64,000 bases of DNA from Tamarix chinensis (Eukaryota; Streptophyta; Magnoliopsida; Caryophyllales; Tamaricaceae): assembly GCA_030549775.1 (NCBI GenBank), contig CM060172.1, positions 127,461,122 to 127,525,121 of the forward strand, read 5' to 3'. Below the pieces are notes generated by a model. The model was given only the letters and a program-made list of their open reading frames with translations. It did no database searches and was not told the DNA's origin. Shown piece by piece: positions 1-13,340 of the stretch (position 1 is its first letter; each line of letters starts with the position of its first letter). Made by a program: the position numbers and the translations under genes.

Positions 1-95
1 AGGTAGTATCAGTACGGGTCTAGTACTGAGTAAATCACGACTACCTAACTCATAGAAGGAAATATGATACACATAAGATATGACAATCTTTAGCT

Positions 96-298
96 TACAA
101 TACTCGTGCTTAATTATACATGTGATACATATTCCATCCACTCATACAATAACTCATGCTCAATTACACATGCAATACATATACCATTCTACTCGTATAA
201 TAACTCATGCTCTATTTATACATGCGATACATATACCATTTTACTCATATAATAACTCATGCTCGATTATACATATGATACACATAATAGAACATGGG
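96..298. repeat. Minisatellite, about 50-bp unit x 4
   Basis: Four diverged units start at about 96, 145, 196 and 248. Each carries a variant of AATAACTCATGCT followed by an ATACATATACCAT-like stretch. The open frame across it is a by-product of the repeat. Confidence 0.75.
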
Positions 299-1024
299 AT
301 CACAGACTCATGCTCATAATACATGACTAGACATAAGAATACACAAGGTACAAGCGTACAAAAAAATCATAATCACATGCTAAGTAACACACACTACCCT
401 AGAACGTATCATTCTACACATAAGGCCCACATGCGATTTTAATAATAGATTATCTGATAATTGAATACGGACATGCATCATATGGCAACACTAATTTAAG
501 GAAGACAACCAAGAGGCATGTATAGGAAACAGAAATATAAATCTCATGAGTGAGCGAGAAATAATTCATTATTATATTCCTTTATTGTGATCACCACCAT
601 TTATTTGTATTATCTTGAGGACAGAGTCTCGAAGAGATCGTAACAACTAATCTAGTACTCGAACGGTATTAGCCCTAGTTGGCCCGCCTAGAAACGTAAC
701 CAGACCACCAATAAATAGGACACCTAATCACTTAAGTATGCATACCCACTATAGGGTCGAAATATATTGAGACACTTATAGAGTAGAAGAGGGCCTCTCC
801 GGACCTCATTAGGCACCTGGGATCAGAGAATAGAAAAACACCGGAATGGTACCAAGTGAATACCAAACCTGAGTCGAATAGCTACATCGAGTGATACAAG
901 TCCCAACTCAAGATCTTTCTCTTCAAGTGATTAATATTTTATTCAAGGATTTAACCAATTATAAATCAGGCCCACATAACAACACTTAGCTCACATCCAC
1001 CAACACAATGAATTTCCATTATTA

Positions 1025-1235
1025 TATCAATTTTAAGTGGCATTAAAGCCAAGCGACATTAAAGCTGATAAATTTTAAGCCGCATTAAAGTCAAACCATT
1101 CCAAGTGGCATTAAAGCCAAACCAACCCAAGTGGCATTAAGCCGATCGATTCCAGAGGCATTAAAGCCAATCTAATTCATGTGGCATTAAAGCTGAATAA
1201 TTTCAGGTGGTGTTAAGGCTAAATAATTCCATGAC
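1025..1235. repeat. Degenerate tandem array, CATTAAAGCCAA motif
   Basis: About seven units of roughly 25-35 bp share the core GTGGCATTAAAGCCAA. The array lies inside the F2 LTR, where the other LTR families carry different tandem arrays. Confidence 0.75.
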
Positions 1236-1658
1236 ATAAAATACAGCATACGGTATCATACAATTTCAATCTATACTCAACCACAAATGTGGTTTTCTGA
1301 ACCGATTACAATTTAGGCACATTAGAACATACTCCAAAATCACCAAATATTTTATAATTAGCTAGACATGCTAACAACATAATCATATTCAGCCCTTCAC
1401 ATACCCAAACATATACAATACTCAAGAGGCACATTAACATGCGTTTGCATTAAATCTATAACTCATATATACATATAATATTCAAGCGTCATATTAACAC
1501 GCATTTGCATTGAGGCTATAAATTCATACATTCATATAATTACCTCATAAAACATATCATATGCTTGACATAATTAAATAACCGATAAGCATCATCATCA
1601 CCTTCCACTCTAAGCAAACATAGATCGAGATTCCGTCATAAGTAAAGGTAAGTAATAA

Positions 1659-1663
1659 CTTAC
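1659..1663 (-). promoter_or_regulatory. Splice-donor-like GTAAG in F2 LTR
   Basis: On the minus strand this reads TTTAG|GTAAGTT, a consensus plant 5' splice site. It lies at the position where the other long LTRs carry GTAAG. No matching acceptor or transcript is visible, so use as a donor is inference. Confidence 0.4.
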
Positions 1664-1690
1664 CTAAATCTAAAGCTATCTAAGAAAATT

Positions 1691-1718
1691 GAGAAAGAGA
1701 GAGAGAGAGAGAGAGAGC
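1691..1718. repeat. (GA)n microsatellite
   Basis: Near-pure GA dinucleotide run, about 30 bp from the GTAAG donor-like site of the F2 LTR. Confidence 0.9.
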
Positions 1719-4700
1719 TATCAAGAGCTCGACAATCCATGGGAAAGTTTTCCTAGATCACTGATGGAAATCGGAACTAGGTTAGAAACTATTTTATCGA
1801 TCAATAATTCAAATATTATAATAAAATCAACACAAATGAACACAAATGATCTTCCTTGGAAAACGTGATCAAAACCTAGGACTTATGAGCGTCACTCTAT
1901 TAAGATTTAAGATTAAATATTAATCAAATCAACTTTAACACATATCACTTGGGGCATTTCAACTTACTTAGAAAAATCGGGGAAAGGACAATAGAAGATA
2001 AGTTATTTTCTAAAAAATGATTTACTATATAAGCTTTACAACCCAAAAGACAAACCAACCATTTGCATAGAACCAAATCCAACTCGATAAGATAAAAACA
2101 TAATTCAAATGATTTTAAATCAAAGCCAGAAATCGATTAGGTAAAAGAAGCATATCATAATAAATTTTATAAAACCATCTCTGAAAGTAGGGTTTTTAAT
2201 GCCCAAACTACGAACTGACTAATTCACTTCTATTACTCCAAATTGATAGCTTTAAAACACAATTAAAATAAATTTTAGATAAATCTAGATAATCAATTTC
2301 AAGAAAAAAAAAATCTTCCGAGTAGCCAATTCAAGACTATTGGTTTTTGAAACTAGGGTTTCAAAGCCCAAGACACAAACTCGGATAATTCAAATCAATT
2401 AATTCTAATTGAAGGTATTAGAATGTAATTAAGACCATTTTGACTATTTCTATAAATTCAATTCTAGAAAAAATAACTATACAAATAACCGATTTCATAA
2501 TTTCACTTGAAATCTAGGGTTTTAGGCCCGAAAATGCAATTTGGTTGAATTATATTAATTTATTTAAATTGAATGTTCAGAAATGCAATTATACATATTT
2601 TATAACATATCATATAATCAATTGATCAAAACCAATAAAATAAATACCCACTTTAACATAACTAGGGTTTTTGAGCCTGGAACGTAAATCCGATCAATTT
2701 TTGCTAAAATATATAAATTGATGGTTCAGAAATGTAATTAAATGTATTCTAATGTAAATTATATAATCAATTGAATAAAATAACTCGATTACACTATTCA
2801 CTTTAGACCCGCATGACGTTTGACCTAAAAATCCAATTTCGATCAATTTCATACAATTTTCCCAAATCAACATTTTTGATATGAAATTAAATACATTTCA
2901 AAGGATACTGCGAAATCAATTGAGTGAAACGACTCAATTATGCAACCCAATTTCATTACACACGGATTTTGACCCGGCCGACATGAAATTAGATACATTT
3001 TACAGTATATTGTAAAATCAATTTACCCAAAATAACTTAATCGGACGGATCCAAAAAATTCGAGCATAACCCGGCCAAAAATTCAATTGTTACAAATCAA
3101 CCAAATACACTACAATTAACCACTCTAAATCAATCATACAACACATATATACATAATCAAACAATCAATTTAGCTTATCATAAGCTAATTCATACTCAAT
3201 TAATCAAAATAAGGGTTAGGGTTTTCGAAAATTTATACCAAACGAAACTAATAAATCGGGACGGGTGAAGGCCGGAGAAGATGCGCCGAAGGTCGAGGAC
3301 TTCTTGCACCCAGCTAGCAAGGCTTGCAGTGGCGCAACCTACGCTGATGCTCGTGGCTACTGCTGTGCGCGGCTGCAGCTTGCTGTGGCGGTGGAGCTAG
3401 TAGGGATGACGGTGGCGTGTGGTTGGAGTGGTAACGTCGATGGTGGCCGACGGTCGGTTGTTGACAATGGAGGAGCTGGGGAGAAGAAGGTAGGTTTTGG
3501 GTTGGAGGCTAAGGTGTAGGGAAACCGACGGGGTGAAGAGAAAAGAGAAAAGGGAGAGAAGAAGAGAGAAAAGGAAAAAGGAAGAGGGAGGGGTCAGGTA
3601 CCGGTCGGATTTTTTATTTTTATTTTTAATTTACAAATACAAGCATATAATAAAATACTAAGCATCTAAAAATATTATTGAAAAATTTTATCTAAAATTT
3701 ATTTAACAAAAAATTATTTCAAAAGGATCCGAAGACTTAAAATCGATATAAGAGCTACATAAGGAATTTTGGAAATGTTTTCGAAAGAATTTACCAACGA
3801 ACATAAATATCTATATTATTTACAAAAATACATTAAAAGACCTCAAAATAATATTTAAAAGCATATAAGAAAATATTTAAATCAAAATTTAATAAACCGA
3901 GACAAATTTAAATAATTTTTGAAACTGGCCTTCCGCAAACCAAAAAGGATAAAATAGAAGAAAATTAATTTCGGAAAGAAATCCATAAATAAGTTTCGAA
4001 AATCTTTTTAATTTAAAACTTTTTTAAGATCTTAACAACCTCGAAAACAAATAATTTCAATGTCTAAAATATTTTCTATAGATAAAATTATTAAAATAAA
4101 TTTGAATAATTTAAACGAAAGTTTTATAATTTAAATAATATATATATATCATTAACAAAATATAACTCCAAAACAAATTCGTATTCACACGATGAAGTTA
4201 TGATTGAAAATGAATCTAAAATATTAAAAATTAAAATACAAGAAAGAATGGAAATACGTATTTTTAATCGAAAATAGAAATCATATGAATATCATAAAAT
4301 CATGGTCGTGAATGAATTTATCTAAAATGATCTGCAACGACGACGATTACTTAAATTCAAATATGAAGTCAAAATCGTCGATAAATCCATAGAACGGGGT
4401 ATTACACCCTCCCCTTTTCTTTCTTTTCTTTTCTTCCTAGACCACCCGGTCTAGATCCTGTCTTCTTCCTCTCCCCCCTATGCGACCTGCAGCCCAACTT
4501 GCAGCCCCATTTTTCGTTGGCAACCATCCACCGCCGACCAGCCCATCCTCTCCCTTTCTCCCCCATCATTTTCTTTCCATTTTTGACCCAACCAAGCCTT
4601 TCCCTCCTCACGCACGCCTGCCCTCTTTCCCTTCTCTCCCCCGACCACCAACTCCTTGTCATGGCAAACTTGCGCCGTCTGCCGCTGCCGGCCGATGGTT

Positions 4701-4760
4701 CTACCTCACCTTCCCCCTCTTGTCATCTTCCTCCTCTGTCGTTTTCCCCTCCAATCGGCC

Positions 4761-4768
4761 TATAAATG
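4761..4768 (+). promoter_or_regulatory. LTR TATA box, copy A
   Basis: CCTATAAATGCC sits in GC-rich DNA downstream of a pyrimidine patch. Copies B, C, E and I have TATAAATA or TATAGATA at the equivalent place, which supports an LTR core promoter. Confidence 0.55.
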
Positions 4769-5399
4769 CCATAAGGGCAGCCTTAATCGGGCTCCTTTGA
4801 TTCGCAGCCCAGAAATCCAGCCCTTACGCCACCTCCCGATCATACAACCGCCTCGTCACCGCCGCCCAGTGCCACCACCCAAGCCACCCACAGAACCGTC
4901 CCCTACATCACCCTCTATCTAACTACACCTCCCTCCTCCCTTGATTTGCCTTGCATAAGCTACCTCGGCTATGCAAAGTCCACCTCCCAATCAACCCCAC
5001 TTTGACCACTGCCGCTCTTCGCACCACCGTCCACCGCTAATTCTGCCACAACCAACATCCCCTCTACCCTCCAGAACAACCAAGGGAGCTCCCTATACCT
5101 CCCCATACCTCCTTTTTTCCTTGCCACCCTCTCCTCCTCCTTTCTCCTCCCTCCACCTCCTTTGGCCACCACACCCACCGCCTTGTGCCTCCCCCTTTGG
5201 TTACACCACCACCTCCATTCCAACCCTCTCCACCTGAGGCACCTACCACCACCTCAATCACCCCCTCATTCCCTCTCTTCTAGCCTATACAACCACCTCT
5301 CCCTCTTTTTCCTCCCTCCACCACCGCCGCCGTGTGCCGCTGCCTGTGCGACCACCATCCCTAGGTGGTACTCTAACCTCCCCAACCCCTAAACCTTTT

Positions 5400-5588
5400 T
5401 TATACAAGTGTTAGTAATTTTTAGTAATATTAATAGTATTATTAATAATATTATTATTATTTCCATTATCATCATCATCATCATCATTATTATGTTATCA
5501 TTATTATTATTTAACCTAACTTCATAAATATTCTAACTAATATTATTATTATTAAGGGTCGGCAACCTTATTATTATGATTATTATTA

Positions 5589-5641
<53 letters not shown>

Positions 5642-5911
5642 GTTAATATTATTATTAATACTAACCTTGGCATATTATCACCATTATTATTGTTGTAAAT
5701 ATTTGAATCCTTATATCACTATTACCATTTTGATTATTATTAGTATTATTCTTAACATTATTATTATTATTGTTACTATTATTACTATTATTATTATTAT
5801 TATAACTACTACTACTACTATCACTATTATTATACTTGACCATATTATCACTAAGGCTACTACTATTATGATTATTAGGACCTTTTTTAGCATTATTCTT
5901 TAGATTGGAAA

Positions 5912-5960
<49 letters not shown>

Positions 5961-6140
5961 GTTAATATTTCATATATTTCTAACCTTACTATCACTACTA
6001 ACATTATTATTATTAGTATCATTATGGTCACTACTTTTGTATTACTAATATTACTAGTATTATTATTACTATGATTTGGGTTTATATTAGTATTATCACT
6101 ACAACTATTATTATTATTATTATTATTAATATTGAAGCTA
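5400..6140. repeat. ATT/TTA microsatellite tract, copy A
   Basis: Several long runs of ATT trinucleotides (purest at 5,590-5,640 and 5,910-5,960) are separated by imperfect ATT/ACT stretches. The long open frames here encode only Ile, Thr, Asn or Ser runs and are not genes. Confidence 0.95.
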
Positions 6141-6371
6141 TTACCTTTAATAATATGAATATCGTTATAATTACTTTAACATAAACTGTTGTAGCTACTA
6201 AGACCTATTGTGATTAGTAGTAGCATGATTAGCTACTTTAAGAATAGTAACCCTACTTTTACTTATAAAACTACTATTATCATTTTTAGCCCTAATAATA
6301 GGTTATGATAAGGGTAAGGTAGGAATAATGGTAATTTTGGTAAGAGGGAGATTAACCCATAGTATTTCCCT

Positions 6372-6446
6372 CTTATAGGTGAATTAAGTCAAAACCCTAA
6401 GGAGGCGTAGAAACATGCTCCAAGACCGGTGTCGTATTAGGTAAGA
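6372..6446 (+). promoter_or_regulatory. Conserved LTR block ending in splice-donor-like GTAAG, copy A
   Basis: The block contains CCCTAAGGAGGCGTAG, then GCTCCAAGACCGGT and ATTAG|GTAAG (GTAAG at 6,441-6,445). It recurs in B, C, E and I, and the GTAAG alone recurs in the F2 and F3 copies. An LTR-borne 5' splice site is my inference. Confidence 0.5.
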
Positions 6447-7599
6447 ATGTGGCTAAGAACAAATATGTGTGTATTATGTGCCTTATGTGCCATGTGTTAT
6501 GCCATGTTGTGTACTTTATGATTGTAATGACTAATTACTTGTAGCATAGCTTAGAGTTGAGATATGTTTATGTGAATTCTTTAAGGCATGTGATTATATA
6601 TGTTGTGCTTATGATGTTATATGATGTGACCGTCTAAGACATGCATGCTAGGATGTTTAATAATATGATATGGGGTGAAAGGGTAAAAATGGGAAGTGAG
6701 TTCACTAAATGGGACATGAGGTTGACCCAATTATCTTATGATCCATGAGAGGGAAATAAAAAGGAGGTTATAGTCAAAATGAACAAGTGATGTGGATCTT
6801 GCATGGAAAATTTCTAGGGTCTGCATAGGATGGATGGATTCTACATGGGGATGACCTTTACGTGAGAAAAGTTGTCCTAAGACATAAGTAAGGTAAGGGG
6901 AGAGTGGTGGAGTGATTGGAGAATTAGGGTGAAAAATAGTACGTAGGTTGGTATAAGGGTGTATAGGATATCTGATTAGGGTTTTGGGAGGAAACCCTAA
7001 TCTGAGGGGAAATGTGAAGGTAAAAATAATTGAGGAAGAGTGGAGCATGGGATAAGAGTGAAAACTTATTATACGAGGGATGAGTATGGGTGCCATGGAA
7101 AGAAGAGATATTGGGTGAAAAATGGAGAGGTGACTTGTGGGGGAAGAAAGGTGCTAGGGTTTGGAGTGGCCATCTAGGGTTTCTCGGTCATATGCGTAAT
7201 CGATGAGTAAAGTGATATGATTTGGGTTGAATCTAAGTGAGAGGATGTGTTGGGCGATAAAAGAAATAATGGTGGTGTAAGTTAGAGGAAGGTTGGGCCA
7301 CATAGGTCCAATTAAGGTTTCAAGGGAAAACCCTAGAGAGTGGTAGTAAATGGATTTAGATGTCATAAGGTGATGGGCCCTAACCCATACCCTTAGGAGT
7401 TGGATTTTCGTGATGGGTAAATGGAAGGAGGAATGGATATCGGGGTATGATAGGAGGTGTAGAAGTCTCAAGACATGGGATGGGTCTTATTGGGAGGATA
7501 GAAGTAGAAGGTTGGTGACATGCATGTCAAGGGTGAAATATTTATCGAATAAGACACGAATAAGATACTAACCATTTAAAGAGGAAAATTGTTGAGCTG

Positions 7600-7975
7600 A
7601 GCCTAGATTGGTCCATCGATGAATAATAGTGGCCAGAAGCCAGGGTGCCTTGGAGACCGGTCCACTGGCGAATAATAGTGGCCAGAAGCGTTTTGCCCTA
7701 CATGTTTTTCGGTCCATCGACTATAATAGTGGGGGATCCCGTGCTCAAAAAACTAAATGTAATGATGATAAGACATAGGAACGACACTAAGTAATTATAG
7801 TGGAACACCATGTGAGTCGGGGTTAGACCGGTCCACCAGTGAATAATTGTGGTAAGGAGTATTCTGCCTTGGAGACCGGTCCATCAGCAATAATAGTGGT
7901 TATGAGTGTTTTTCCTTGTATGTATTCCGGTCCACCAACTATAATAATAGGGTTCCCACACTTGCATAGATTGAT
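7600..7975 (+). repeat. Higher-order array, 50-bp units in triplets, copy A
   Basis: Units of the form GGTCCAYYRR..AATAATAGTGG start at about 7,609, 7,660, 7,711 and again at 7,831, 7,879, 7,929. The two triplets are offset by about 222 bp and separated by a spacer containing ACTAAGTAATTATAGTGGAA. Confidence 0.85.
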
Positions 7976-8132
7976 AAAGAGTATGTGTGAAATGAGTATG
8001 TTGACCATTGATCTAAAGAATAATTTTATCTAGACTATAATCCAGCCTTCATTATCTATATTATTGTATTATGTCTATATGATCATGCTTGTGTTATATG
8101 CCTTATATGTTTGGCCTTAGCTATATGGTTAC

Positions 8133-8197
8133 CTTATTCAGTACGTAGCGTATTGACCACCCGTTTCATGGGTGCTGCTCATTTCCTTAAGTAGAGG
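8133..8197 (+). other. Palindrome cluster of the long LTR, copy A
   Basis: Three short inverted repeats follow each other: CAGTACG-TAG-CGTATTG, CACCC-GTTTCAT-GGGTG and CTGCTC..AAGTAG. Equivalent clusters lie in copies C, E, F3, G and, diverged, B and F2. Confidence 0.7.
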
Positions 8198-8535
8198 GCC
8201 CACCTGAGTTTGTACAGGTAGGAGATGATATCTTTGATACCTACGACACTTATGGGGCATCGGGTGGGGCTGAGAGTTGCGCCTGGACTTGGCTTGGAGA
8301 TCAAGAGTGACCTGACTAGATTCTATCTTTTATTTCATTTTACCCTATATCATTTTATTTTAGTTCTATTCTATCGTACAATATTTTCTGTCTTTGGGAA
8401 CTTTAATTACTTACTCCTTGGATTGTAACTCTTTTAACCGCACTCTGATTTCTGTATGGTGGATGATTCAGTTCTTTTATGAATTCTCATTTTAAGTATT
8501 GATTTGTGTTTGATGATAATCCTCTTTAGCCTTAG

Positions 8536-8581
8536 CACTTGGTACTGGAACGGTAGAAGTGAACCGATCCGGTACTAAGTG
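8536..8581 (+). other. LTR terminal hairpin, copy A
   Basis: Left arm CACTTGGTACTGGAACGGT at 8,536-8,554 pairs with the right arm at 8,563-8,581 around an 8-nt loop. AGCCTT-like sequence precedes it and GTGGTAATATCC follows. The LTR end is 100 bp further on. Confidence 0.8.
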
Positions 8582-8681
8582 TAGTGGTAATATCCCCAGA
8601 ATTCACTGTTTTGTTATTTCGCTTCCGTTAAACCTTTTAATTAAACAAAATTTGTTAATAGTAAATTTTGGGGGTGTTACA

Positions 8682-8779
8682 ACTGAACTCATGCAAAACG
8701 TGGTGGCAACACTCATTATTTTATTATTACACTTAGGTTTACAAATAAATTTTTTAATAGTAAAATTTGAAGTGTTACA
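8682..8779 (+). mobile_element. Remnant 3' terminus of another long LTR
   Basis: Directly after copy A comes a second terminus-like stretch: GTGGTGGCAACACTC, an AT-rich spacer, then TTAATAGTAAAATTTG and GTGTTACA closing at 8,779. It resembles the last 90 bp of the other LTRs, so copy A probably inserted into the tail of an older relative. Confidence 0.6.
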
Positions 8780-10341
8780 TATCAACACCACGTGTATTAT
8801 ACACGTTAAGTACACTACATGAGGGTTTTGGAAATGTGTAATTTGACCATTATTAACTCTGATTAATACTTTTGTACTATTTTTTTAGAACAATTTTATT
8901 TTAATTACATAAGTAAATAATATCCTATATTCAATGTCAAAAAAAGATGTTATAAGAAATTTATGTAGATAAATCTTATTTATCTTTGTATGATAAAGTT
9001 GAACACATTATCAAATGACAATTTATTTCATTAATTAGTTTTATTTTAGCTTCTTTAAATTTATATATTTTATCTTATTTTAAATAAGTTTTGTTTAATA
9101 TTTTTACACAATAATTAATAATAGATTTCAAATGACTCAAGAACTCTTATTAAAAGATAATTGAACATGAGAATTATTGGGGGGAAAAGATATAAATAAA
9201 AACATGAAAGATTATAAAATAATTAACATTAAAGGGTAAGAAAAACCTATTTAAAACTCACCATACATATGTAAAACAACACTTATTTTTAGCCACAATC
9301 AAATCGTTAAAATAACATTTGTTTGAACTGAATGGAATATATTACTTAAAAACTAGTATACATTTTTACCTTAACATATACCTAAAATTTTTATGAATCA
9401 GATCATGCATTTTATCAATTAGTTTCATGAAAACTTTTTATGCAATATAAATTTCACATAACTCTTATTATAATGAGTATCAAATGCACTATTATTTCAA
9501 AGTTTGTAGTTGATTTAACTTAAATTTAAGTGTAGATTCTTTTACTTATTATCTCTTAGACATTTATTAACCATGGACAAGTTATTAATGCCTTCTAACT
9601 TGATATGAACAAATAAATAATAGGGATATGTTTTTATATATATCTTCATGTTTATAGTTTCAAATTATTTGGTTTTGAATCTAATAATTTTTAATGGCTT
9701 TGTCTAGAGCAATGTTATGTATTAACAATTTTAAATATATATTTTATCATTTTGATGGATCAACTATATTTATTTTCTATGATGGCTTAGTATATATAAA
9801 AAAAATATATATAGGTAAGCTGTAAAAATATCCTCTAACTTTAGGGGGGGGGAATCATAATATACCCTACTTTCAGTTTCATACACCCATATAATCCTAA
9901 ACATAATAAAAGTCACACTGTATAGCTCTATCTTATTTTTCATCCAAATTGCACACTGATGGTGTTAATTTTTTTTTGTAATTCCTAAACTACCATAACC
10001 TCACATAGTACCCCAAAATTTCCCACCAAATTTCATCCCTTAGAACCCTCCCCCCCCCCCCACTTGAGGATTTCCACAAATGACAACTCCCCCTTGATGG
10101 CTCATGGAGGTCATATTTCAATTTATGATTCCAATCTACAAGAAGAGATTTGTTGCATGTGGCAAGAAATTGGTACTACTGGATGCAATCTCTTAGATAT
10201 ATTGTATGTGGCAGGAAATTGCTATTGTTGGATGCAATCTCTTCGATATGTTACATGTGGTAGGAAATGGTTACTGTTGGATTAAAAAAATTATGTGGTA
10301 TTTACATCTACACTACCTTTAATTGCAGACAAGAAGAGAAT
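8780..10341. other. AT-rich intergenic stretch, no gene seen
   Basis: No domain-bearing frame on either strand. It holds homopolymer runs (G run near 9,845, C run near 10,045) and a small minisatellite near its right end. It is one of the few stretches not recognisably LTR-derived. Confidence 0.6.
10146..10285. repeat. Minisatellite, 49-bp unit x about 3
   Basis: Units carry RYATGTGGCARGAAAT and GGATGCAATCTCTT, with starts 49 bp apart near 10,155, 10,204 and 10,253. The unit length is not a multiple of three, so the open frame crossing it shifts register and is not a gene. Confidence 0.85.
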
Positions 10342-10441
10342 TGTAACACCCCCAAATTTACTACTGAAAAATTTCGTTTAAATCGAAAGGTTTAGCAGAA
10401 GCAAAAGATTTAAAATCGTAAACTTGGGGGTATTATCGCCA

Positions 10442-10487
10442 CACTTAGTATCGGACCGGTTCACTCCTACTGTTCCGATACTAAGTG
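10442..10487 (-). other. LTR terminal hairpin, copy B
   Basis: Plus-strand arms CACTTAGTATCGGACCGGT (10,442-10,460) and ACTGTTCCGATACTAAGTG (10,469-10,487) pair over 14 consecutive bases. Compared with copy A, paired positions have changed together (GTAC/GTAC to GTAT/ATAC). Confidence 0.85.
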
Positions 10488-10999
10488 CTAAGGCTAAACT
10501 AAACAATCGTTAAGTAAGAATCATCAAAACATAGGTTCATAGTTAACATAGGTCATTCACGAAAACACGAATCAACAACATTTAGAATATCGTTTAGGAA
10601 TACAACTTAAGAGTACAATTTCAAAACAAGAAGCGTAGTACAAAACAGATCCCAAGGGACCAATATCCGGATCGCCTACTCACTCAAGTCAAGCCTTCCA
10701 CCCCAAGATAGTACTCGATCATAAACCTGCACAGGAAGTTTGCTCCCCACCATCGGTGGATCATCACAGGACCCATTCAATCAAGGTAGTATTAGTATGG
10801 GTCCAATACTGAGTAAGGGCGCAGGTGCGCTAAGGCCAAACATACCATCATACAACATAACATGCACAACACAATCACACAAGCAACATGTAATATTATG
10901 GATGATGTAGGTCGGTTATGGTCCAGTCCAACTTCTTCTTTTCATAACTCTAATAATTATAGTCGATTCACATCATAATCGTTATGAATCCATGAGAGT

Positions 11000-11590
11000 G
11001 TGGGAACCCCACTATTATAGCCGGTGGATCGGTCACTTATAGGGCAGAACGCACCTAACCACTATTTTATCGGTGGATCGGTCTCTAGGGCAGAATGCTC
11101 CTGGCCACTATTATGCCGGTGGATCGGTCTGGCCCCAACTCTCATGGTGTTTCACTGTGATTATAACGTATCTTTCCATGATTTATTTGTAAGTCATATC
11201 ATACCATAATCTTTGTTAATCCATGCGAGTACGGGAACCCCACTATTATAGCCGGTGGATCGGTCATTTATAGAGCAGAACACACCTAACCACTATTATA
11301 TATTGGTGGATCGGTCTCCAGGGCACAACGCTCCTGGCCACTATTATGCCGGTGGATTGGTCTGGCCCCGACTCTCATGGTGTTCCACTGTAAGTATATA
11401 GTATCTTTCCCATGATTTAATTACAACATACTGTTTGGTTTGTTGAGCTAGGGATCCCCCACTATTATAGCTGGTGGATCGGTCACGTATAGGGCAGAAC
11501 ACACCTAACCACTATTATATGCCGGTGGATCGGTCTCCAGGGCACCCCGACACCTGGCCACTATTATGCCGGTGGATCGGTCTGGGCCCG
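11000..11590 (-). repeat. Higher-order array, three triplets, copy B
   Basis: Nine units of CCACTATTAT..CCGGTGGATCGGT type, in triplets starting at about 11,002, 11,232 and 11,451. Each triplet is preceded on the plus strand by a GTGTTTCACTGTGATTATA-like spacer. This copy has one triplet more than A, C or E. Confidence 0.9.
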
Positions 11591-12773
11591 GCTCAACAAT
11601 CTTACTCTTTAAGTAATTAGTATCTTATTCGTGTCTTATCAAATAAAGCTTCCACCCTTGACATGCATATCAACTACCCTCTACGTCTATCCTCCCCAGG
11701 GGGCCCGTCCCGTATCTTGAGACTCTTGCGCCCCTTACCACACCCCGACATCCATTCCCTTTACACTTACCTTTAGATAACAGAGTCAACCCCTACGGGT
11801 GTGGGTTAGGCCCTACACTCATGACATCAACTCCACCTCCCATCACCCCCCTAGGGTTTTCCCTTGAAAACCCTAATTGGGCCGATGTGGCCCGACCTTC
11901 TCCCACTTACGCTACATTTACCTCATTCAACGCCCCACATCTTACCTCAATTAGATCCTCTCCCAAAACATATCACTTTACCTTTTGATTCAGCACATAA
12001 CCATGAAAACCCTAGTTGATCACCTCAACCTTAGTACCTTTCTTCTCCCACAAGTAACCTCTCTCTTTTCATCCCAAAGTCTCTTCTTCCACATGGGAAC
12101 TCATACTCACCTTTCATATAAATGAAATCTCACTCTAACCCATACTCCACCCTTCCTTAATCATTCTTACTTTTGTACTTCCCAAATTTCCACTTTCTCC
12201 CAAAAACCCTAATCGGATTCCTTATACACCCTTGCACCAACCTACGTACTATTTTTCATCCCAAGTCTCCAATCGCTCCACAACTCTCCCATTCTCTTAT
12301 TTACACCATAATTCAACTTTTCTCACGTAAGATTCGCCCCCATGTAAGATTTAGCCATCCCATGCAAACACCCCAAGTCACCATGCAAATTTTACGACTC
12401 CCATGCATGGTTCCCCAACTCTCATTTATTTTGGTCATTCCTCCCTTATTAAATGGATCATGAGGTACTTAGGTCCACCTCATATCCCCCTTAGTGAACT
12501 CACTTCCCATTTATTTCTGGTCATCCTTATATTCCCAACTCATATTACCATTTATCCTAACATGCATGTCCTAGAGGGCCATATCATATCACAGCATAAA
12601 CATCACACATATACATGTCATGCTCATGTCATAGGAACACATACAAACATACCTCATTATCCACGCTGTGCTACACAAAACAGGTTATTCATAACACATG
12701 CATAATACACATTAACATGGCATACTCATCATCCATCAACATATCACACATATCACAAGGCCATAGCTTCGTC

Positions 12774-12850
12774 CTTACCTAACACGACACCGGTCTTAGA
12801 GCACGTTCCTACGCCTCCTTCGGGTTTCGACTTGATTCGCCTATAAGAGG
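12774..12850 (-). promoter_or_regulatory. GTAAG donor-like block, copy B
   Basis: The reverse complement carries GGAGGCGTAGGAACGTGCTC, then ACCGGTGTCGTGTTAG|GTAAG (donor at 12,774-12,778). Confidence 0.5.
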
Positions 12851-13336
12851 GAAAAACTAGAGGTTAATTTCCCTCTGACCCAAAACATCGTTCTTTTTAC
12901 CTTACCTTATCTTTAACTTACCATTAGGGCTATCAATACTAATAATGCCTTTATAAGTAAAAGCAAGTAGGGTTTCATTCTTAAGGTAGTTAATCATGCT
13001 ACTACTAATCAAAATAGGTCTTAATAGTTACGATAATTTAAGGCAAATATAATAGTATTATTTATTAACGGTAATAGTTTCGATGTTAATAAAACTAGTA
13101 ACAATATTTAGTGAGGTTAGTATTATACTAATACTACTAATAGCAATATTACTAGTGATGATAGTGAGACTAATAATAATAATAATAATGGTAGTAATAA
13201 TAATAACCATAATAGTAATAATAATAATAAAAGTAATAACGAGGATGAGGTTGAAATAATAATACTAAGGTGATAGGTCATTAATATTAATAGTCATAAT
13301 AGTTATGATTATTTCGAATCTAGGTTAAGTAATAAT

Positions 13337-13340
13337 AACC

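Larger units (their letters stand above)
1..4406 (-). mobile_element. Partial long LTR (family F2), 3' end off window
   Basis: The segment has the layout of the other long LTRs read on the minus strand. It ends at 4,406 in GGGGTATTACA, the reverse complement of a TGTAATACCCC LTR start. From there it holds AT-rich DNA, a GC-rich block (3,265-3,600), a GTAAG donor-like site (1,659-1,663), short tandem arrays, and at 1-36 the palindrome cluster in a diverged form. The 3' terminus and its hairpin lie left of the window. The 84-residue open frame in the GC block has no recognisable domain and I do not call it a gene. The same family recurs at 18,306-19,737. Family and orientation are inferred from shared layout. 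Confidence 0.6.
4407..8681 (+). mobile_element. Long LTR copy A (family F1), 5' part missing or displaced
   Basis: The 3' end is clear: GGGGGTGTTACA closes at 8,681. Inside, in order, are a pyrimidine/GC-rich block with a TATA box, a long ATT microsatellite tract, the GGAGGCGTAG/GTAAG block, two triplets of the 50-bp array, the palindrome cluster and the terminal hairpin. The left edge joins the F2 element exactly at its terminus, so F2 probably inserted into copy A and the 5' part lies left of the window. The proline-rich open frames at 4,480-5,390 are compositional: they overlap in several frames and have no domains. No gag or pol is present. Confidence 0.75.

Noticed and set aside
1..330. 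Regular direct repeats considered as a CRISPR-like array
   Set aside because: Units are diverged, contiguous and AT-rich with no unique spacers; the genome is that of a plant.
4402..5392. Cluster of proline-, serine- and arginine-rich open frames on both strands
   Set aside because: Overlapping frames on both strands arise from a GC/CT-rich LTR block; no domains, and similar frames appear at the same LTR position in copies B, C, E, H and I.
10064..10285. 73-residue Cys/Trp-rich open frame
   Set aside because: A 49-bp minisatellite read in shifting frames.
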